A stretch of 64,000 bases of DNA from JAWKTT01 sp041398965 (GCA_041398965.1 JAWKTT010000015.1:62001-126000), one strand, 5' to 3'; numbered from the stretch's first letter, positions 9,740-19,223 are shown. Translations and numbers: made by a program. The notes: generated by a model from the letters alone, not told the origin.

Positions 9740-10325
9740 CATGTGGTTCTCCGCGCTGAATCCTCCTCAGGAAAACAAGGCCGCTCGGTCGACGATCCCC
9801 AGAGTTGGGCCCCCGGTGCGGGAGTCGGAGTCGGTCTTCACCGAACGGAAACTCGAATCCTTCGTGCATGGAACACGCCCCGAGTGGGGCTATGCGGCTC
9901 CGCAACGTGATAAGTTTCTCGTACTGCATCCGACAGAGGGGAAGCCCGAATTGAATGGGGCTCTCGTCCGTCCGCCGCTATATGTTGTCTTGCACTCTGC
10001 GGGACATAACGTCGACTCGTGTCTCGCCTGCACGGCGACCGTGGGTAATCACGACATCTACCGGGCACCGCCGGAGTTCTTTGCCTTGTACGTCGATTGC
10101 CGGGCGAATAAGGGGGACTGGTGGTGGGGGATCGAGAAGTACAAAGGATCGGACTGTGGGGAGGAAGCCAGCGAAGAGATGCGACGGGGAGTGAGAGTTA
10201 TTGGGGCCGGTTTGTACAAGATCGCCATGCGGACCACTTCTGGTCCACTCTGCGAGGTGACGCACAGAAACGTCGTATCAGGCCGGTTCGACCAGGCGAG
10301 TGAGCACAGCATCACGAAGCCGTGA
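9740..10325 (+). pseudogene. Alpha/beta-hydrolase fragment
   Basis: One open frame contains PPLYVVLHSAGHNVDSC, ATVGNHDIYRAPPEFFALYV and DCRANKGDWWWGIEKYKGSD, resembling the first half of planctomycete alpha/beta-hydrolase or prolyl-oligopeptidase-like secreted proteins. The expected nucleophile elbow (G-S-M-G-G type) and catalytic C-terminus are missing; after about 10150 the protein no longer resembles anything. No convincing start codon exists. Another 175 bases up to 10500 show nothing recognisable. This is the third decayed gene in a row. Confidence 0.45.
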
Positions 10326-10500
10326 ACGACCTCCGTTTTGGCTACGCCTCGACCCTGCAATCACATCGTCACAACAACAGGCACAACGACTCTGGCAGCT
10401 CAGACGGGAACGAGACTATTGGTGTGCCCGGCGAGCTATCGGACTTGTGCCTCTTTGGAATCACACAACGATTGGACAGGAGAACCATTGCGTTGTCCTG

Positions 10501-12219
10501 TTACTGAGCGATCGGCACTAAGGCGACTCGCATTCCAATATTGAAGTAGCGGCGGGATTTGTCGTTGCCGCGGTAGGTTGATCGTGACTTGGCGAACGGT
10601 GTGTTCCAGCTCCCGCCTCGATTGGCGCGGCCCGATCGACCGGTGCTGACGAGTGGATCGAGGCCGCCGGGAAGGGCCTTTGTGTACCAGTCGGCACACC
10701 ACTCCCACATATTGCCATGCATGTCGTAGAGATTCCAACGGTTCGGTTTCTTGAGACCTACAAAGTGTCCATAGGTTTCACCCGCATCTTCGGCGTTTGT
10801 CTCGTACCAAGCGTAGTCGCCGAGTTGGTCTGGATTATTGCCGTAGTTATACGAAGTGGTTGTGCCAGCACGACAGGCGTATTCCCATTGCGCTTCGGTC
10901 GGCAGGGTGAACTCCCAATCGTGTGGCAGGCGCCCGGCGAGTCGCTCACGTGCGGTTAGTTTTCGACAAAATGCGATGGCGCTGTCTTGTTCGAGGATAC
11001 CGTTGTCGTCGAAGCCGTGTGTGATGTAGTTGGCGGGGTATTTGGCTCCGACTCGATAACGTTCGGAGTTTCCGTAGGTGACCCAGGGGCGGGTTTCCAT
11101 CACGCTCTCCCACAATCCTTGTGTTACTTCCATCTGACTCAGCCAGAACCCTTGCGACAGTGTGACTCTCACTTGATCTTCATCGTCGGAACGAAGGAAA
11201 TCGGAAGTTGGGGCGCCCATCAAGTAGGTTCCCGGTGGGCACCAACAGAACTTGACACGTAAGTCGCCCGCAAACTCATGGACCTCCCCGCCACTCTTCC
11301 CCTTGGGGAATGGGACGACTTTTCCTAACGGCAGGTTGAGGTCGTATTCGCCCCGGAGTTCGGGGGACTGGCGGACGCGGTACTTTTCGTAGACGTGCGA
11401 GTAGGTGTTGTTGGCGACGTAAGTCGAAAGTTCGGCGAAGGTGATGATGCCGTCACCGGTCGTCTTTCCTGCGAGCGGTTGGTCCGCTTGTCCACTCAGT
11501 CCCTTCACCAGAAAATGGGTGAAGACACCTTGTTTGAGCGTTGGGTCTTCGACCGCTCGCTGGTTGGGTTTACAACTAAAGAAGGCGACCGTGCCACCCG
11601 GTGGGGGTGGGAGCTTGGGGAGCGTGGCACTCGCCAGACCGCTGCGAAAAACACCGGGCTGCGTGGGATCGTTGCGGCAGGCATCGACGATCAGCAGCTT
11701 CGTGGCCGCCTTGCAGTCCCTGAGTTGATCATACAGTTCATCGAGCGGCAGCAGATGATTTCGCTCGGAGATTTCGTTTGCAAGTTTGATCCCCTCAACA
11801 GTCGCGTCGGCTGGGCAGAAATAGAAGCGAGCCGCCTTGTTCCCGGCATCATCGACCTGCTCGAACTGCACGCCATGCCCGTGCAGGGTGATGAGGATCG
11901 AGTCACCCGCTCCCAAACTGGGAAATTCCAGGATGCCCCGTATCTGATCGCGGATGTACGCGATGTTGGGGGCCATCGCCTCTTGCCCTTCCTCCTTGGC
12001 CGCTTCATGTGTCATCTCAAACACCGTGAACCCCTGCTGCCGCAGCGCCCCACTCAACACCACTGCGTCCCCCGCCGCATGCTTCAATGCTGGCAACCCC
12101 GAATTCGCCCGATAAGCATTCACCCCGACCACCACCGCGAGCTTCCGCCCTTCAGCGAAGGAAGTCGACGCTCCGAGGATCATTACGGACAGGGTGAGTG
12201 TCAGGAGTTTTAGGGACAT
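10501..12219 (-). CDS. Secreted caspase-like (C14) protease fused to FGE-sulfatase domain, 572 aa
   Basis: Signal peptide residues 1-23 (MSLKLLTLTLSVMILGASTS). A caspase-like domain follows (about 25-330): RKLAVVVGV, catalytic His in TLHGHGVQFE (near 115), and catalytic Cys in IVDACRNDP (Cys181). A linker leads to an FGE-sulfatase/SUMF1 domain (about 345-570): MEVTQGLWESVM, LPTEAQWEYACRAGT, YDMHGNMWEWCADWY, RGGSW. The start at 12219 is chosen because a GAGG lies nine bases upstream and the signal peptide begins there; the frame runs on to 12339. Its last 45 codons do not share the nucleotide framework of the three paralogues' variable segments, so it may be the non-diversified member. Processing target unknown. 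Confidence 0.88.
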   Translation of the reverse strand: MSLKLLTLTLSVMILGASTSFAEGRKLAVVVGVNAYRANSGLPALKHAAGDAVVLSGALRQQGFTVFEMTHEAAKEEGQEAMAPNIAYIRDQIRGILEFPSLGAGDSILITLHGHGVQFEQVDDAGNKAARFYFCPADATVEGIKLANEISERNHLLPLDELYDQLRDCKAATKLLIVDACRNDPTQPGVFRSGLASATLPKLPPPPGGTVAFFSCKPNQRAVEDPTLKQGVFTHFLVKGLSGQADQPLAGKTTGDGIITFAELSTYVANNTYSHVYEKYRVRQSPELRGEYDLNLPLGKVVPFPKGKSGGEVHEFAGDLRVKFCWCPPGTYLMGAPTSDFLRSDDEDQVRVTLSQGFWLSQMEVTQGLWESVMETRPWVTYGNSERYRVGAKYPANYITHGFDDNGILEQDSAIAFCRKLTARERLAGRLPHDWEFTLPTEAQWEYACRAGTTTSYNYGNNPDQLGDYAWYETNAEDAGETYGHFVGLKKPNRWNLYDMHGNMWEWCADWYTKALPGGLDPLVSTGRSGRANRGGSWNTPFAKSRSTYRGNDKSRRYFNIGMRVALVPIAQ

Positions 12220-12334
12220 GGGATGCCTCGGACAGAGTGGTTGATGACTTTCAATGAAAGTTCTTGCTGGGAATCTCTTCGATTGAGCGCCTCGCTGCGC
12301 CGGTCGCGGGTGGGAAGGGGGGACTGGGGATGGG

Positions 12335-12430
12335 CTCACTTCGCTCCTTCGCTGCGGCTCCTGCGGTCGGGGCGTCCGCCCGCTCCCTTCGGGCCTGCGC
12401 TCCGGGCTACGTTCGCAACGCCACCTCCGG
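12335..12430 (-). repeat. 96-bp repeat after the caspase-FGE gene, copy 1
   Basis: Immediately downstream of the stop of the gene at 12431-14215 (minus strand) lies a GC-rich 96-bp block. It is nearly identical, in opposite genomic orientation, to 19128-19223 after the paralogue at 17415. Beyond this block the two loci diverge at once. It extends the conserved 3' end of the variable segment. Confidence 0.85.
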
Positions 12431-14215
12431 TTACGGACCAGACGGACTCAGAACCAAGCGGAAGCCCACGTAGCTGAGCCGGTAGGACTGGCCCAGCGAG
12501 CCACGGACCGCCGACCGGTTACTCCCGGCGTCGTAGGGCCAGCTCCCGCCCCGGATGACCCGGACCGAGCCCCTAGAAGGCCCCTGCGGATCGCGGCCTC
12601 CCGGTAGTTTATCCCCGTACGAGTCCTGGCACCACTCGGTCACACTCCCATGCATGTCAAACAGGCCCCAGGCGTTCGGTTTCTTCGTTGCCACGGTGTG
12701 CGCGTACCGCTCTTCCCTCGCGTTACCGTCGCCATAGTATCCACCCCACCAGCCATAGTCACTCAACTGTGTCGCATCGTTGCCAAAACTGTATGCCGTC
12801 TTCGTTCCCGCACGGCAGGCGTACTCCCACTGAGCCTCTGTCGGTAAGGTGTATTCCCAACCTTCCGGCAAACGACCTGCCGCACGCTCACGAGCCGTCA
12901 GCTTACGGCAGAACTCCGTCGCACTGTCCTTTTCCACAGTCCCACCGGCTCCCAGACCGTGGTTGATGTACACCGCCGCGTAGTTGGCACCTACCTTATC
13001 GTCGTCCTCGTTCCGATGTTCCACCCATGGAGTCGTCCCCATCACGCTCTCCCACAAACCCTGCGTCACCTCCGTCTGACCCAGCCAGAAACCACGCGAA
13101 AGCGTCACATTCACTTGGTCCTCATTATCGCGTCGATCCGCTTCAGAGGCTGGGCTCCCCATCACAAAGCTTCCCGACGGACACCAGCACATTTTCACCT
13201 TCAATTCACCCGCAAACTCACGCACCTCGCCCGCCTTCGTCCCGACGATATCGCGAGCGAGTTCCGGCGTCGTTGAAGGGGTTGGCATGGGTACCGGACC
13301 AGGAATAGCTGACACGCGAGCAAGTGTCACCAATGGGATCGACAGCCGGAATTCTCCCTTCAACTCCGGGGCCTGTTTGGCTCCTTGGTACTTCTTGCGG
13401 ACGAAGTCATAAGTTGTGGCCGAGACGTGTTCCGAGAGTTCGGCCAGCGTGATCTGTTGGTCGGCGGAGCGAGTTGGTGTGCTGCTGTCGGCGTCTCCCT
13501 TGAGCGCCTGAATGACGTGGTGAAAAAAGACACCATGTTTGAGGTCTTTGTCCTCGAACGCCTGTTGATGAGCCGAGCAACTGAAGAAGGCGGCTGTTCC
13601 ACCGGGTGGTGGTGGCAGGGCAGGCAGCGTGGCCGAGGCAAGTGCGCGCGCGACACCCCGCTTCGTCGGATCGTTCCGGCAGGCATCGACGAGCAGTAAC
13701 TTGCCGCCAGCCCGGCAATTCTTGAGGGCGGTGTAGAGTTCACCCAGATCGATCAGTCGATTGCGGTCGGTGATGTCGTTGGCGGTCTTCAGTTTCGCGA
13801 CATCGGCATCCGCCGGGCAGAAGAAAAACTTCGGTGTCTTCATTCCCGCATCATCAACCAACTCGTACTGCACCCCATGGCCAGCCAAGGCGACGACAAC
13901 GACATCGTCATCCTTAAGGAAAGGGTTGTCGAGAATCGCGGAAAGTTGATCACGGATGTAGTCGGAGAGGGGATTGAACACCCCCTTCCCTTCCACACGC
14001 CCGACCGTCTGCGTCATCAGCGTGACATCGTACCCCCCGGCCTTGAGCACCTCTGCCAGACCATCGGCATCGTTCTCGGTATAGGCAAGTTCCGGCAACG
14101 GTTGTCCCGGACGGTAAGTCTTCACGCCGACAATGAGGGCATACCGCTTCCCCGCCTCGGCGACCGTGGCGAGTGAGAGCAACAGGAGGAGAGCTACAGA
14201 GAGTCCGCGTGACAT
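12431..14215 (-). CDS. Secreted caspase-like protease fused to FGE domain with hypervariable C-terminus, 594 aa
   Basis: Signal peptide (MSRGLSVALLLLLSLATVAEA), caspase-like domain with KRYALIVGV, ALAGHGVQYE (catalytic His) and LVDACRNDP (catalytic Cys), a Pro-rich hinge (PGPVPMPTPSTTPE), then an FGE domain (GSFVMGSPASEADRR, QTEVTQGLWESVMGTTPW, LPTEAQWEYACRAGT, FDMHGSVTEWCQDSY). The final 46 codons are the variable segment described separately. The FGE part is close to that of the 17415 paralogue, while the caspase part is more distant, suggesting domain exchange. ATG 14215 has GAGG ten bases upstream; the frame extends to 14242. It is 42 bases from the end of the next upstream gene (14258-15382), so both are probably one transcript. 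Confidence 0.88.
   Translation of the reverse strand: MSRGLSVALLLLLSLATVAEAGKRYALIVGVKTYRPGQPLPELAYTENDADGLAEVLKAGGYDVTLMTQTVGRVEGKGVFNPLSDYIRDQLSAILDNPFLKDDDVVVVALAGHGVQYELVDDAGMKTPKFFFCPADADVAKLKTANDITDRNRLIDLGELYTALKNCRAGGKLLLVDACRNDPTKRGVARALASATLPALPPPPGGTAAFFSCSAHQQAFEDKDLKHGVFFHHVIQALKGDADSSTPTRSADQQITLAELSEHVSATTYDFVRKKYQGAKQAPELKGEFRLSIPLVTLARVSAIPGPVPMPTPSTTPELARDIVGTKAGEVREFAGELKVKMCWCPSGSFVMGSPASEADRRDNEDQVNVTLSRGFWLGQTEVTQGLWESVMGTTPWVEHRNEDDDKVGANYAAVYINHGLGAGGTVEKDSATEFCRKLTARERAAGRLPEGWEYTLPTEAQWEYACRAGTKTAYSFGNDATQLSDYGWWGGYYGDGNAREERYAHTVATKKPNAWGLFDMHGSVTEWCQDSYGDKLPGGRDPQGPSRGSVRVIRGGSWPYDAGSNRSAVRGSLGQSYRLSYVGFRLVLSPSGP
12434..12571 (-). other. DGR-type variable region (VR), copy 1
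   Basis: This is the last 46 codons of the caspase-FGE gene, ending RGGSWPYDAGSNRSAVRG... and VGFRLVLSPSGP. It aligns without gaps to 18987-19124 and 20302-20439. Framework codons are identical base for base (for example CGG TCG GCG, and GGC TTC CGC TTG). About 19 codons differ, almost always at positions 1 and 2 with a constant third base. This is the signature of adenine-directed mutagenic retrohoming into a C-type-lectin-fold protein end. Confidence 0.75.
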
Positions 14216-14257
14216 GGTCTGGCCTCGTTGGGGAAGTGCCATTTCTATGTGGTCAAA

Positions 14258-15382
14258 TCAGCGTTCATACCGCACCGACAGGGTATCACGAATCTGACCG
14301 ATCGTGCGAGAGACTTCGTCGGTCTTAATCTTCAGGTCGTTGCCGAAACCGGTCCCTCGGCCCTGAACTTCCGGTTCATCCGCTGGACGGTCGGAGTCTT
14401 TCTGCCAGCTCGCGCTGAACGACGTTGTGATGAGCCCAATCTTCGATGAAGGCTTCAGATGCAGTTTCGCAGCAGCGGTCTCGGGGAAGTTCGCCACGAC
14501 CTTGAACTCGGTGATCGTCTCGTTGTCGCGATGCCAGCCAAGGATGTCGACGAACGAGTGCGGCTGGACGATCCAGTACTTTGAGGTGCTCTTGCTGAAC
14601 GCGAAGCAGTTGACGCCATCGATACGGAGATCGACGGCAGCCTCATGCGCGGAGTTGTTGATCAGCCGGACGCCGTAGATTTCCGAGTTATCGATCTTCA
14701 CAAACGGATGTCCTTGCTCCATCGCCACACTGCGGGCGACGTACTTGCCGTGCTCTTTGACGATCAGTGCGACGGCGTAGTTTCCGGTCTTGCCTTCGAT
14801 TTTGGTGCCGGTCAGTTTGACCTGTGGGTTCTTTCGAGCATCGTCGAAGCTTTTGGAGAGTTCACGCGGATCGCGAATGGGTGGGTTGGAGGTGTTGAGA
14901 CCGAGCATGGCCGGGACGGTTTCACTACCGAAGATCAGACGACCGGTCGGTTTCTCCGCAAGGAAGTCGCCGGTCTGCTGGTCGACGAGATAGGCCACGA
15001 GCTTGACTGCGTTCAGCCCCGTAGCATCCTTCGGGTCTGCTTTTGCGAGCACTCGATTCTCTCGGGTGTCGTGGAACGGCTGGTAGCGCCCCGCAACCTC
15101 AAACTTATGGCTTTCGGTGACGACAGTGAGGCCCGCCTTGCGGAGTTCTTCAGCGAGTGCCAGCTGCACCGCCGGACCCGCATGGCCGACGACATCCACT
15201 GATCCGGAAAATTCACCGATGGCGATGTTACCGCCACCATTCTTTTCGACGATCTTGGCAATGTCGCCGGCAAGATGACTCATCTCGACACGGAGAGCAT
15301 CCGGCACCGGATCGGCTTGAACAGCAGTCGCCATGAAAGCGAGCAGGAGTAGAGCGACAGTGGTTTGTTTGAACGATTGCAT
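14258..15382 (-). CDS. Secreted protein of unknown function, 374 aa
   Basis: A clear signal peptide (MQSFKQTTVALLLLAFMATAVQA) starts at ATG 15382 with GAGG nine bases upstream. The N-terminal half (LRVEMSHLAGDIAKIVEKNG, NIAIGEFSGS, LALAEELRKAGLTVV) has the look of periplasmic proteins that bundle several gene products (FlgO/LpoB/CsgG-like folds), but this is only a resemblance. The C-terminal half has beta-rich stretches (IYGVRLINNSAHEAAVDLRIDG). It lies between the cytochrome gene and a caspase-FGE gene on the same strand with short gaps, so it may be part of their operon. No domain is assigned. Confidence 0.75.
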   Translation of the reverse strand: MQSFKQTTVALLLLAFMATAVQADPVPDALRVEMSHLAGDIAKIVEKNGGGNIAIGEFSGSVDVVGHAGPAVQLALAEELRKAGLTVVTESHKFEVAGRYQPFHDTRENRVLAKADPKDATGLNAVKLVAYLVDQQTGDFLAEKPTGRLIFGSETVPAMLGLNTSNPPIRDPRELSKSFDDARKNPQVKLTGTKIEGKTGNYAVALIVKEHGKYVARSVAMEQGHPFVKIDNSEIYGVRLINNSAHEAAVDLRIDGVNCFAFSKSTSKYWIVQPHSFVDILGWHRDNETITEFKVVANFPETAAAKLHLKPSSKIGLITTSFSASWQKDSDRPADEPEVQGRGTGFGNDLKIKTDEVSRTIGQIRDTLSVRYER

Positions 15383-15460
15383 AGCTGGCCTCGTGTCAGT
15401 TGTGAATTCGAGATAGTAATCAGGGTCTGCCCGTGGAGTTATTGTGTCTAAGTGGCTTGG

Positions 15461-17254
15461 CTATTGACCGCGAGGTGTCGGCGGGATGTAGGGCAGCCCG
15501 AGTCGCAGTTGGCTGGCGACATCTTGCATGAGCGATGTCCCATCCTGTGTCTCCCACTTTTCTCTCTTAAGAGTTCCCGGGGGGGCTTGGACCATCGTCC
15601 CCAGCCCGAACCGCAGCAGTTCACGATTGGCTTCAATTTTCGCTTGGAGTAATTCGATATTCTCGAAGCCAAGCTCCAAAGCCAGCTCCTGCCGTGTGAG
15701 ATCGCGAGAGTACATCTCGGCGACTTTGCCGATCGGTTCGGGAAAACTTGAGATCGGCTTCTCCCTGTCTTCGCCCACCTGCAGAAACGGTCCGGTAATA
15801 CGTTGTAGCGACCGCATGAAGATTTCCTGATCCTGCCGCGTCAACTTCTGCATTTGCTCGTGCGGAGGATAGATATCGAGTAGATGCTCGCGGGCTATGC
15901 CGCCTAAGGCGTCGGCGTTGCGTAGCTCATCGCGGAAGTCGGTAATCATTCCATCACGATGACAGTACATACAGGAGATGCCGTTGATGATCGCCGGCGT
16001 GCCGAGGACTGCGGAACGATCGAACACCACTTCGATGGGCCCTTGATCGATCCGGTCCCCATTGTCTTTGACGAGCATGTAGCCTTGCATCCCGTTCGGC
16101 AGACTCCAGATGACCTCGCCCCCATCATGCTCAAACGCTTGGTTGTTGTAGGGGTTTCCTGGGAACTTCGGTCCTAGCGGGAAGCGAGCCAGGTCCCCCT
16201 TGGCTCGTTTCGGCAGGAAGTCGTAACTGATCCAGAGGTACGGCGTGACAGTCGTCGTGTGACGCTCTAACAGCCGGTTCTGTTTCGAGACTCCGCTCTT
16301 GGCATATCCACTCCGGGCGACATCGCCACGCAGAAAGTTCTGTTTAATATCGAACTGCAGTTGATGCTCTAACCCCATCAAGGTATCGGGAACGTCTAGC
16401 AACTGATGATAGAGCGGTGGTCGGGTTGCGGTGACGATAAACCAGTCGGCCCGCAAGTAAGGGACATCGGCCCCAGAGAACTGAGCGACATCCTTCCAGA
16501 CCTGTTTGAGTTCCTCGTCCTTCACGAAATCGTACTTGAGGGCGTAGGGATAGTGGCCCAAAATTTCCTGCCAAAGCTGGCCGCGATGCCAGCCGAGGTC
16601 ACTGAGGTCGATGGCGTAAACCGAGTCACCCGTTCCCTTGAGTGCCGCCGGCATCACGATGTCGCGTTCTTTGGTCAGGCTGTTGATCGCCTTGGCGAGA
16701 GCCGCCCGATACAGCCGGAGATCAAGCTCTGAGACGGTTGGGTTGTTATGCAGATGGGTCAACGTGAAGAAGCGGATGTTCTGCCGATTGTCCGCCTTGG
16801 ACGTGAGGAGATAGTCTCGCATCGCATTGAGGATTTGCGTTTCGCTGATGAAGTCGAATTCACGGAGTTTGGGAAACACAGCCCCAGCAGAAACCCACTT
16901 CCGTAGGAGTTCCTTCTCTTCGTCGGTCATACCCTTCGCCTCGGGAGAACCCTCCTTTGGCATATACGAGTCGGCCCCCCCCTCCAGTGTTTCGAGCAGT
17001 TGAGACTTGGCAACATCTCCGGGGACGATGAATGCAAACTTCGCTCCGATCTCACCTCGTTCTTCGAGCAAGATGTCACGGCTCAGCACGTCGACTCCCG
17101 CCTGTCGAGCCGACCCGCCGTGACAGCGATAGCAGCGTGTCTTCAGAATCTCGTAAGCCTTCACGGCAAGTTCCGCATCCCCCGCATCGTCCGCAACAGC
17201 GGGACTGTGGAGGACAGAAACAGCGAGAAGTAACCACAAACATGCCCGGCTCAT
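15461..17254 (-). CDS. Secreted planctomycete-type cytochrome c protein, 597 aa
   Basis: Signal peptide 1-22 (SRACLWLLLAVSVLHSPAVA). Near residues 41-45 is a heme c motif CYRCH within the PSCyt1-like context seen in Planctomycetota (YEILKTRCYRCHG...GVDVLSRDILLEERGE...AFIVPGDVAKSQLLETLEGG...YMPKEG). A second heme motif CMYCH lies near residue 440. Between them is a long region of unknown fold. Such proteins are thought to transfer electrons or bind surfaces in the periplasm. It is the first gene of a minus-strand run ending with the caspase-FGE genes. Confidence 0.82.
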   Translation of the reverse strand: MSRACLWLLLAVSVLHSPAVADDAGDAELAVKAYEILKTRCYRCHGGSARQAGVDVLSRDILLEERGEIGAKFAFIVPGDVAKSQLLETLEGGADSYMPKEGSPEAKGMTDEEKELLRKWVSAGAVFPKLREFDFISETQILNAMRDYLLTSKADNRQNIRFFTLTHLHNNPTVSELDLRLYRAALAKAINSLTKERDIVMPAALKGTGDSVYAIDLSDLGWHRGQLWQEILGHYPYALKYDFVKDEELKQVWKDVAQFSGADVPYLRADWFIVTATRPPLYHQLLDVPDTLMGLEHQLQFDIKQNFLRGDVARSGYAKSGVSKQNRLLERHTTTVTPYLWISYDFLPKRAKGDLARFPLGPKFPGNPYNNQAFEHDGGEVIWSLPNGMQGYMLVKDNGDRIDQGPIEVVFDRSAVLGTPAIINGISCMYCHRDGMITDFRDELRNADALGGIAREHLLDIYPPHEQMQKLTRQDQEIFMRSLQRITGPFLQVGEDREKPISSFPEPIGKVAEMYSRDLTRQELALELGFENIELLQAKIEANRELLRFGLGTMVQAPPGTLKREKWETQDGTSLMQDVASQLRLGLPYIPPTPRGQ

Positions 17255-17414
17255 AGCAATTCCTCAGTTGGATACGGATGACGTGTGACGTGATGCCTAC
17301 CGAGGTAACGCATCCCTCATCAGATTCTTCCCGGTTTTCGGGAAGAATTCCACCAACCCGGTCGTTATCCTGACAAGTATCGCCAAGTTGCCATCCTGTA
17401 CCATGAGGCCCACG

Positions 17415-19127
17415 ATGTTCCGGATTGCTATTCGCCTGTCGCTCATCGCATTCTTGCTGTCGACCGGCCCTCTCTGTGCTGAAGGTCGAAAGCTCGCCGT
17501 TGTTGTTGGCGTCGGCAGCTATCGAACCAACTCCGGCTTGCCCTCACTCGGAAAGGCACCAACCAACGACGCCGCGAGCCTCAGCGGCGTTCTCCGGCAG
17601 CAAGGGTTTACCGTCTTCGAGATGACACACGAAGCCGCCAAGGTCGATGGCCAAGAGACGATGGCTCCCAGCATCGCTTATATCCGTGATCAGATCGACG
17701 GCATGCTCGGCTTCCCCAACCTCGGTGCAGATGATGCCATTCTCATCACGCTACACGGACACGGCGTACAGTTTGAGGAGACTGATGACGCTGGAACAAA
17801 GACGGCGAAGTTCTACTTCTGCCCCGCCGATGCCACGATCACCGACATCAAGACCGCCAATGAACTAACCGAGCGAAACCATCTCCTCCCGCTGGAGGAG
17901 TTGTACGGAAAACTAAAGAACTGCAAGGCGGCGACCAAGCTGCTGATCGTCGATGCCTGCCGCAACGATCCAAACCAACCGGGAACATTTCGCTCCGGAC
18001 TTGCTAGTGCCACGCTCCCGAAGCTCCCACCCCCAACCGGCGGCACGGCGGCCTTCTTTAGTTGTAAACCGAACGAGCAGGCCGTGCAGGACACCGAGCA
18101 GGGTCAGGGAATCTTCACTCGCTACCTGGTGCAAGGACTCCAAGGGGCCGCCGATCTTCCGTTTGCCAACGAACCGGCCGACGGCATCATCACGTTCGCC
18201 GAGCTTTCAGCCTATGTCGCCAACAATACTTACGCCCATGTCTATAAGACCTACAAGGTCCGTCAGTCCCCAGAGTTGCGTGGCGACTATGATCTGAACT
18301 TGCCGTTGTCGAGGGTGTTGAACCTCATCGTCGGGACGAAGGCAGGCGAGTTGCGAGAGTTTGCGGGTGAATTGAAGGTGAAAATGTGCTGGTGTCCGTC
18401 GGGAAGCTTTGTGATGGGGAGCCCGGCCTCGGAAGCGGATCGGTTTGATGATGAGGACCAGGTGAACGTTACGCTTTCTCGTGGATTCTGGCTGGGCCAG
18501 ACGGAGGTGGCACAGGGATTGTGGGAGAGCGTGATGGGGACGACTCCGTGGTCTGGTGAGGAATACGTCAAAGAAGGAGCCAGCTACCCGGCGGTGTACA
18601 TCAGCCACGGACTGGGAGCCGATGGGACGGTGGAAAAGGACAGTGCGACGGAGTTCTGCCGTAAGCTCACGGCTCGTGAGCGTGCGGCAGGTCGTTTGCC
18701 TGCGGGTTGGGAGTACACGTTGCCGACGGAAGCACAGCGGGAGTACGCCTGCCGTGCGGGGACGAAGACGGCGTACAGCTTCGGCGACGATGCGTCGAAG
18801 CTAGGTGACTATGCATGGTACGAGGACAATGCGTGGAACGTGAACGAAGAGTACGCGCACACCGTGGGTACGAAGAAGGCAAACGCGTGGGGCCTGTTTG
18901 ACATGCACGGGAATGTGTACGAGTGGTGTCAGGACTGGTATGAGGATAAGCTACCGGGTGGCCGTGATCCGCTGGCGGCTTCCGGGGGCTCGCTCCGGGT
19001 CTCCCGGGGCGGGGGCTGGTTCTACTCCGCCGGGGGTTGCCGGTCGGCGTCCCGTAGCTGGGACGACCCGTCCAGCCGGAGCCACTTCCTGGGCTTCCGC
19101 TTGGTCCTGAGTCCGTCTGGTCAGTAA
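17415..19127 (+). CDS. Secreted caspase-like protease fused to FGE domain with hypervariable C-terminus, 570 aa
   Basis: ATG 17415 is preceded by GAGGCCCACG; the frame extends upstream to 17388 but the signal peptide (MFRIAIRLSLIAFLLSTGPL) begins here. The caspase domain (RKLAVVVGVGSY, TLHGHGVQFEE, IVDACRNDPN) resembles the 10501 gene, whereas the FGE domain (GSFVMGSPASEADRF, QTEVAQGLWESVMGTTPW) resembles the 12431 gene: it reads like a chimaera of the two. The last 46 codons (from 18987) form a variable segment. It is divergent from the cytochrome gene across 160 bases. Confidence 0.88.
   Translation: MFRIAIRLSLIAFLLSTGPLCAEGRKLAVVVGVGSYRTNSGLPSLGKAPTNDAASLSGVLRQQGFTVFEMTHEAAKVDGQETMAPSIAYIRDQIDGMLGFPNLGADDAILITLHGHGVQFEETDDAGTKTAKFYFCPADATITDIKTANELTERNHLLPLEELYGKLKNCKAATKLLIVDACRNDPNQPGTFRSGLASATLPKLPPPTGGTAAFFSCKPNEQAVQDTEQGQGIFTRYLVQGLQGAADLPFANEPADGIITFAELSAYVANNTYAHVYKTYKVRQSPELRGDYDLNLPLSRVLNLIVGTKAGELREFAGELKVKMCWCPSGSFVMGSPASEADRFDDEDQVNVTLSRGFWLGQTEVAQGLWESVMGTTPWSGEEYVKEGASYPAVYISHGLGADGTVEKDSATEFCRKLTARERAAGRLPAGWEYTLPTEAQREYACRAGTKTAYSFGDDASKLGDYAWYEDNAWNVNEEYAHTVGTKKANAWGLFDMHGNVYEWCQDWYEDKLPGGRDPLAASGGSLRVSRGGGWFYSAGGCRSASRSWDDPSSRSHFLGFRLVLSPSGQ
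18987..19124 (+). other. DGR-type variable region (VR), copy 2
   Basis: Same length and framework as the copies at 12434 and 20302, here encoding RGGGWFYSAGGCRSASRSWD... FLGFRLVLSPSGQ. Differences from the other copies fall in NNC, NGC or NNG codons at positions 1-2. The constant 3' block from GGCTTCCGC to the stop codon could be the initiation site of mutagenic homing. Confidence 0.75.
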
Positions 19128-19223
19128 CCGGAGGTCGCGTTGCGAACGTAGCCCGGAGCGCAGGCCCGTAGGGAGCGGGCGGACGCCCCGACCGCAGGAG
19201 CCGCAGCGAAGAAGCGAAGTGAG
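19128..19223 (+). repeat. 96-bp repeat after the caspase-FGE gene, copy 2
   Basis: Near-identical to 12335-12430, starting directly after the stop codon. It ends at GAAGTGAG, where the 24-bp inverted repeat begins. Confidence 0.85.

Noticed and set aside
10504..10660. A fourth DGR variable region in the 10501 gene
   Set aside because: The C-terminus has the FGE motif RGGSW but its codons do not share the DNA framework of the other three.
11395..12213. 272-codon plus-strand frame
   Set aside because: Antisense to the caspase domain of the 10501-12219 gene; no features of its own.
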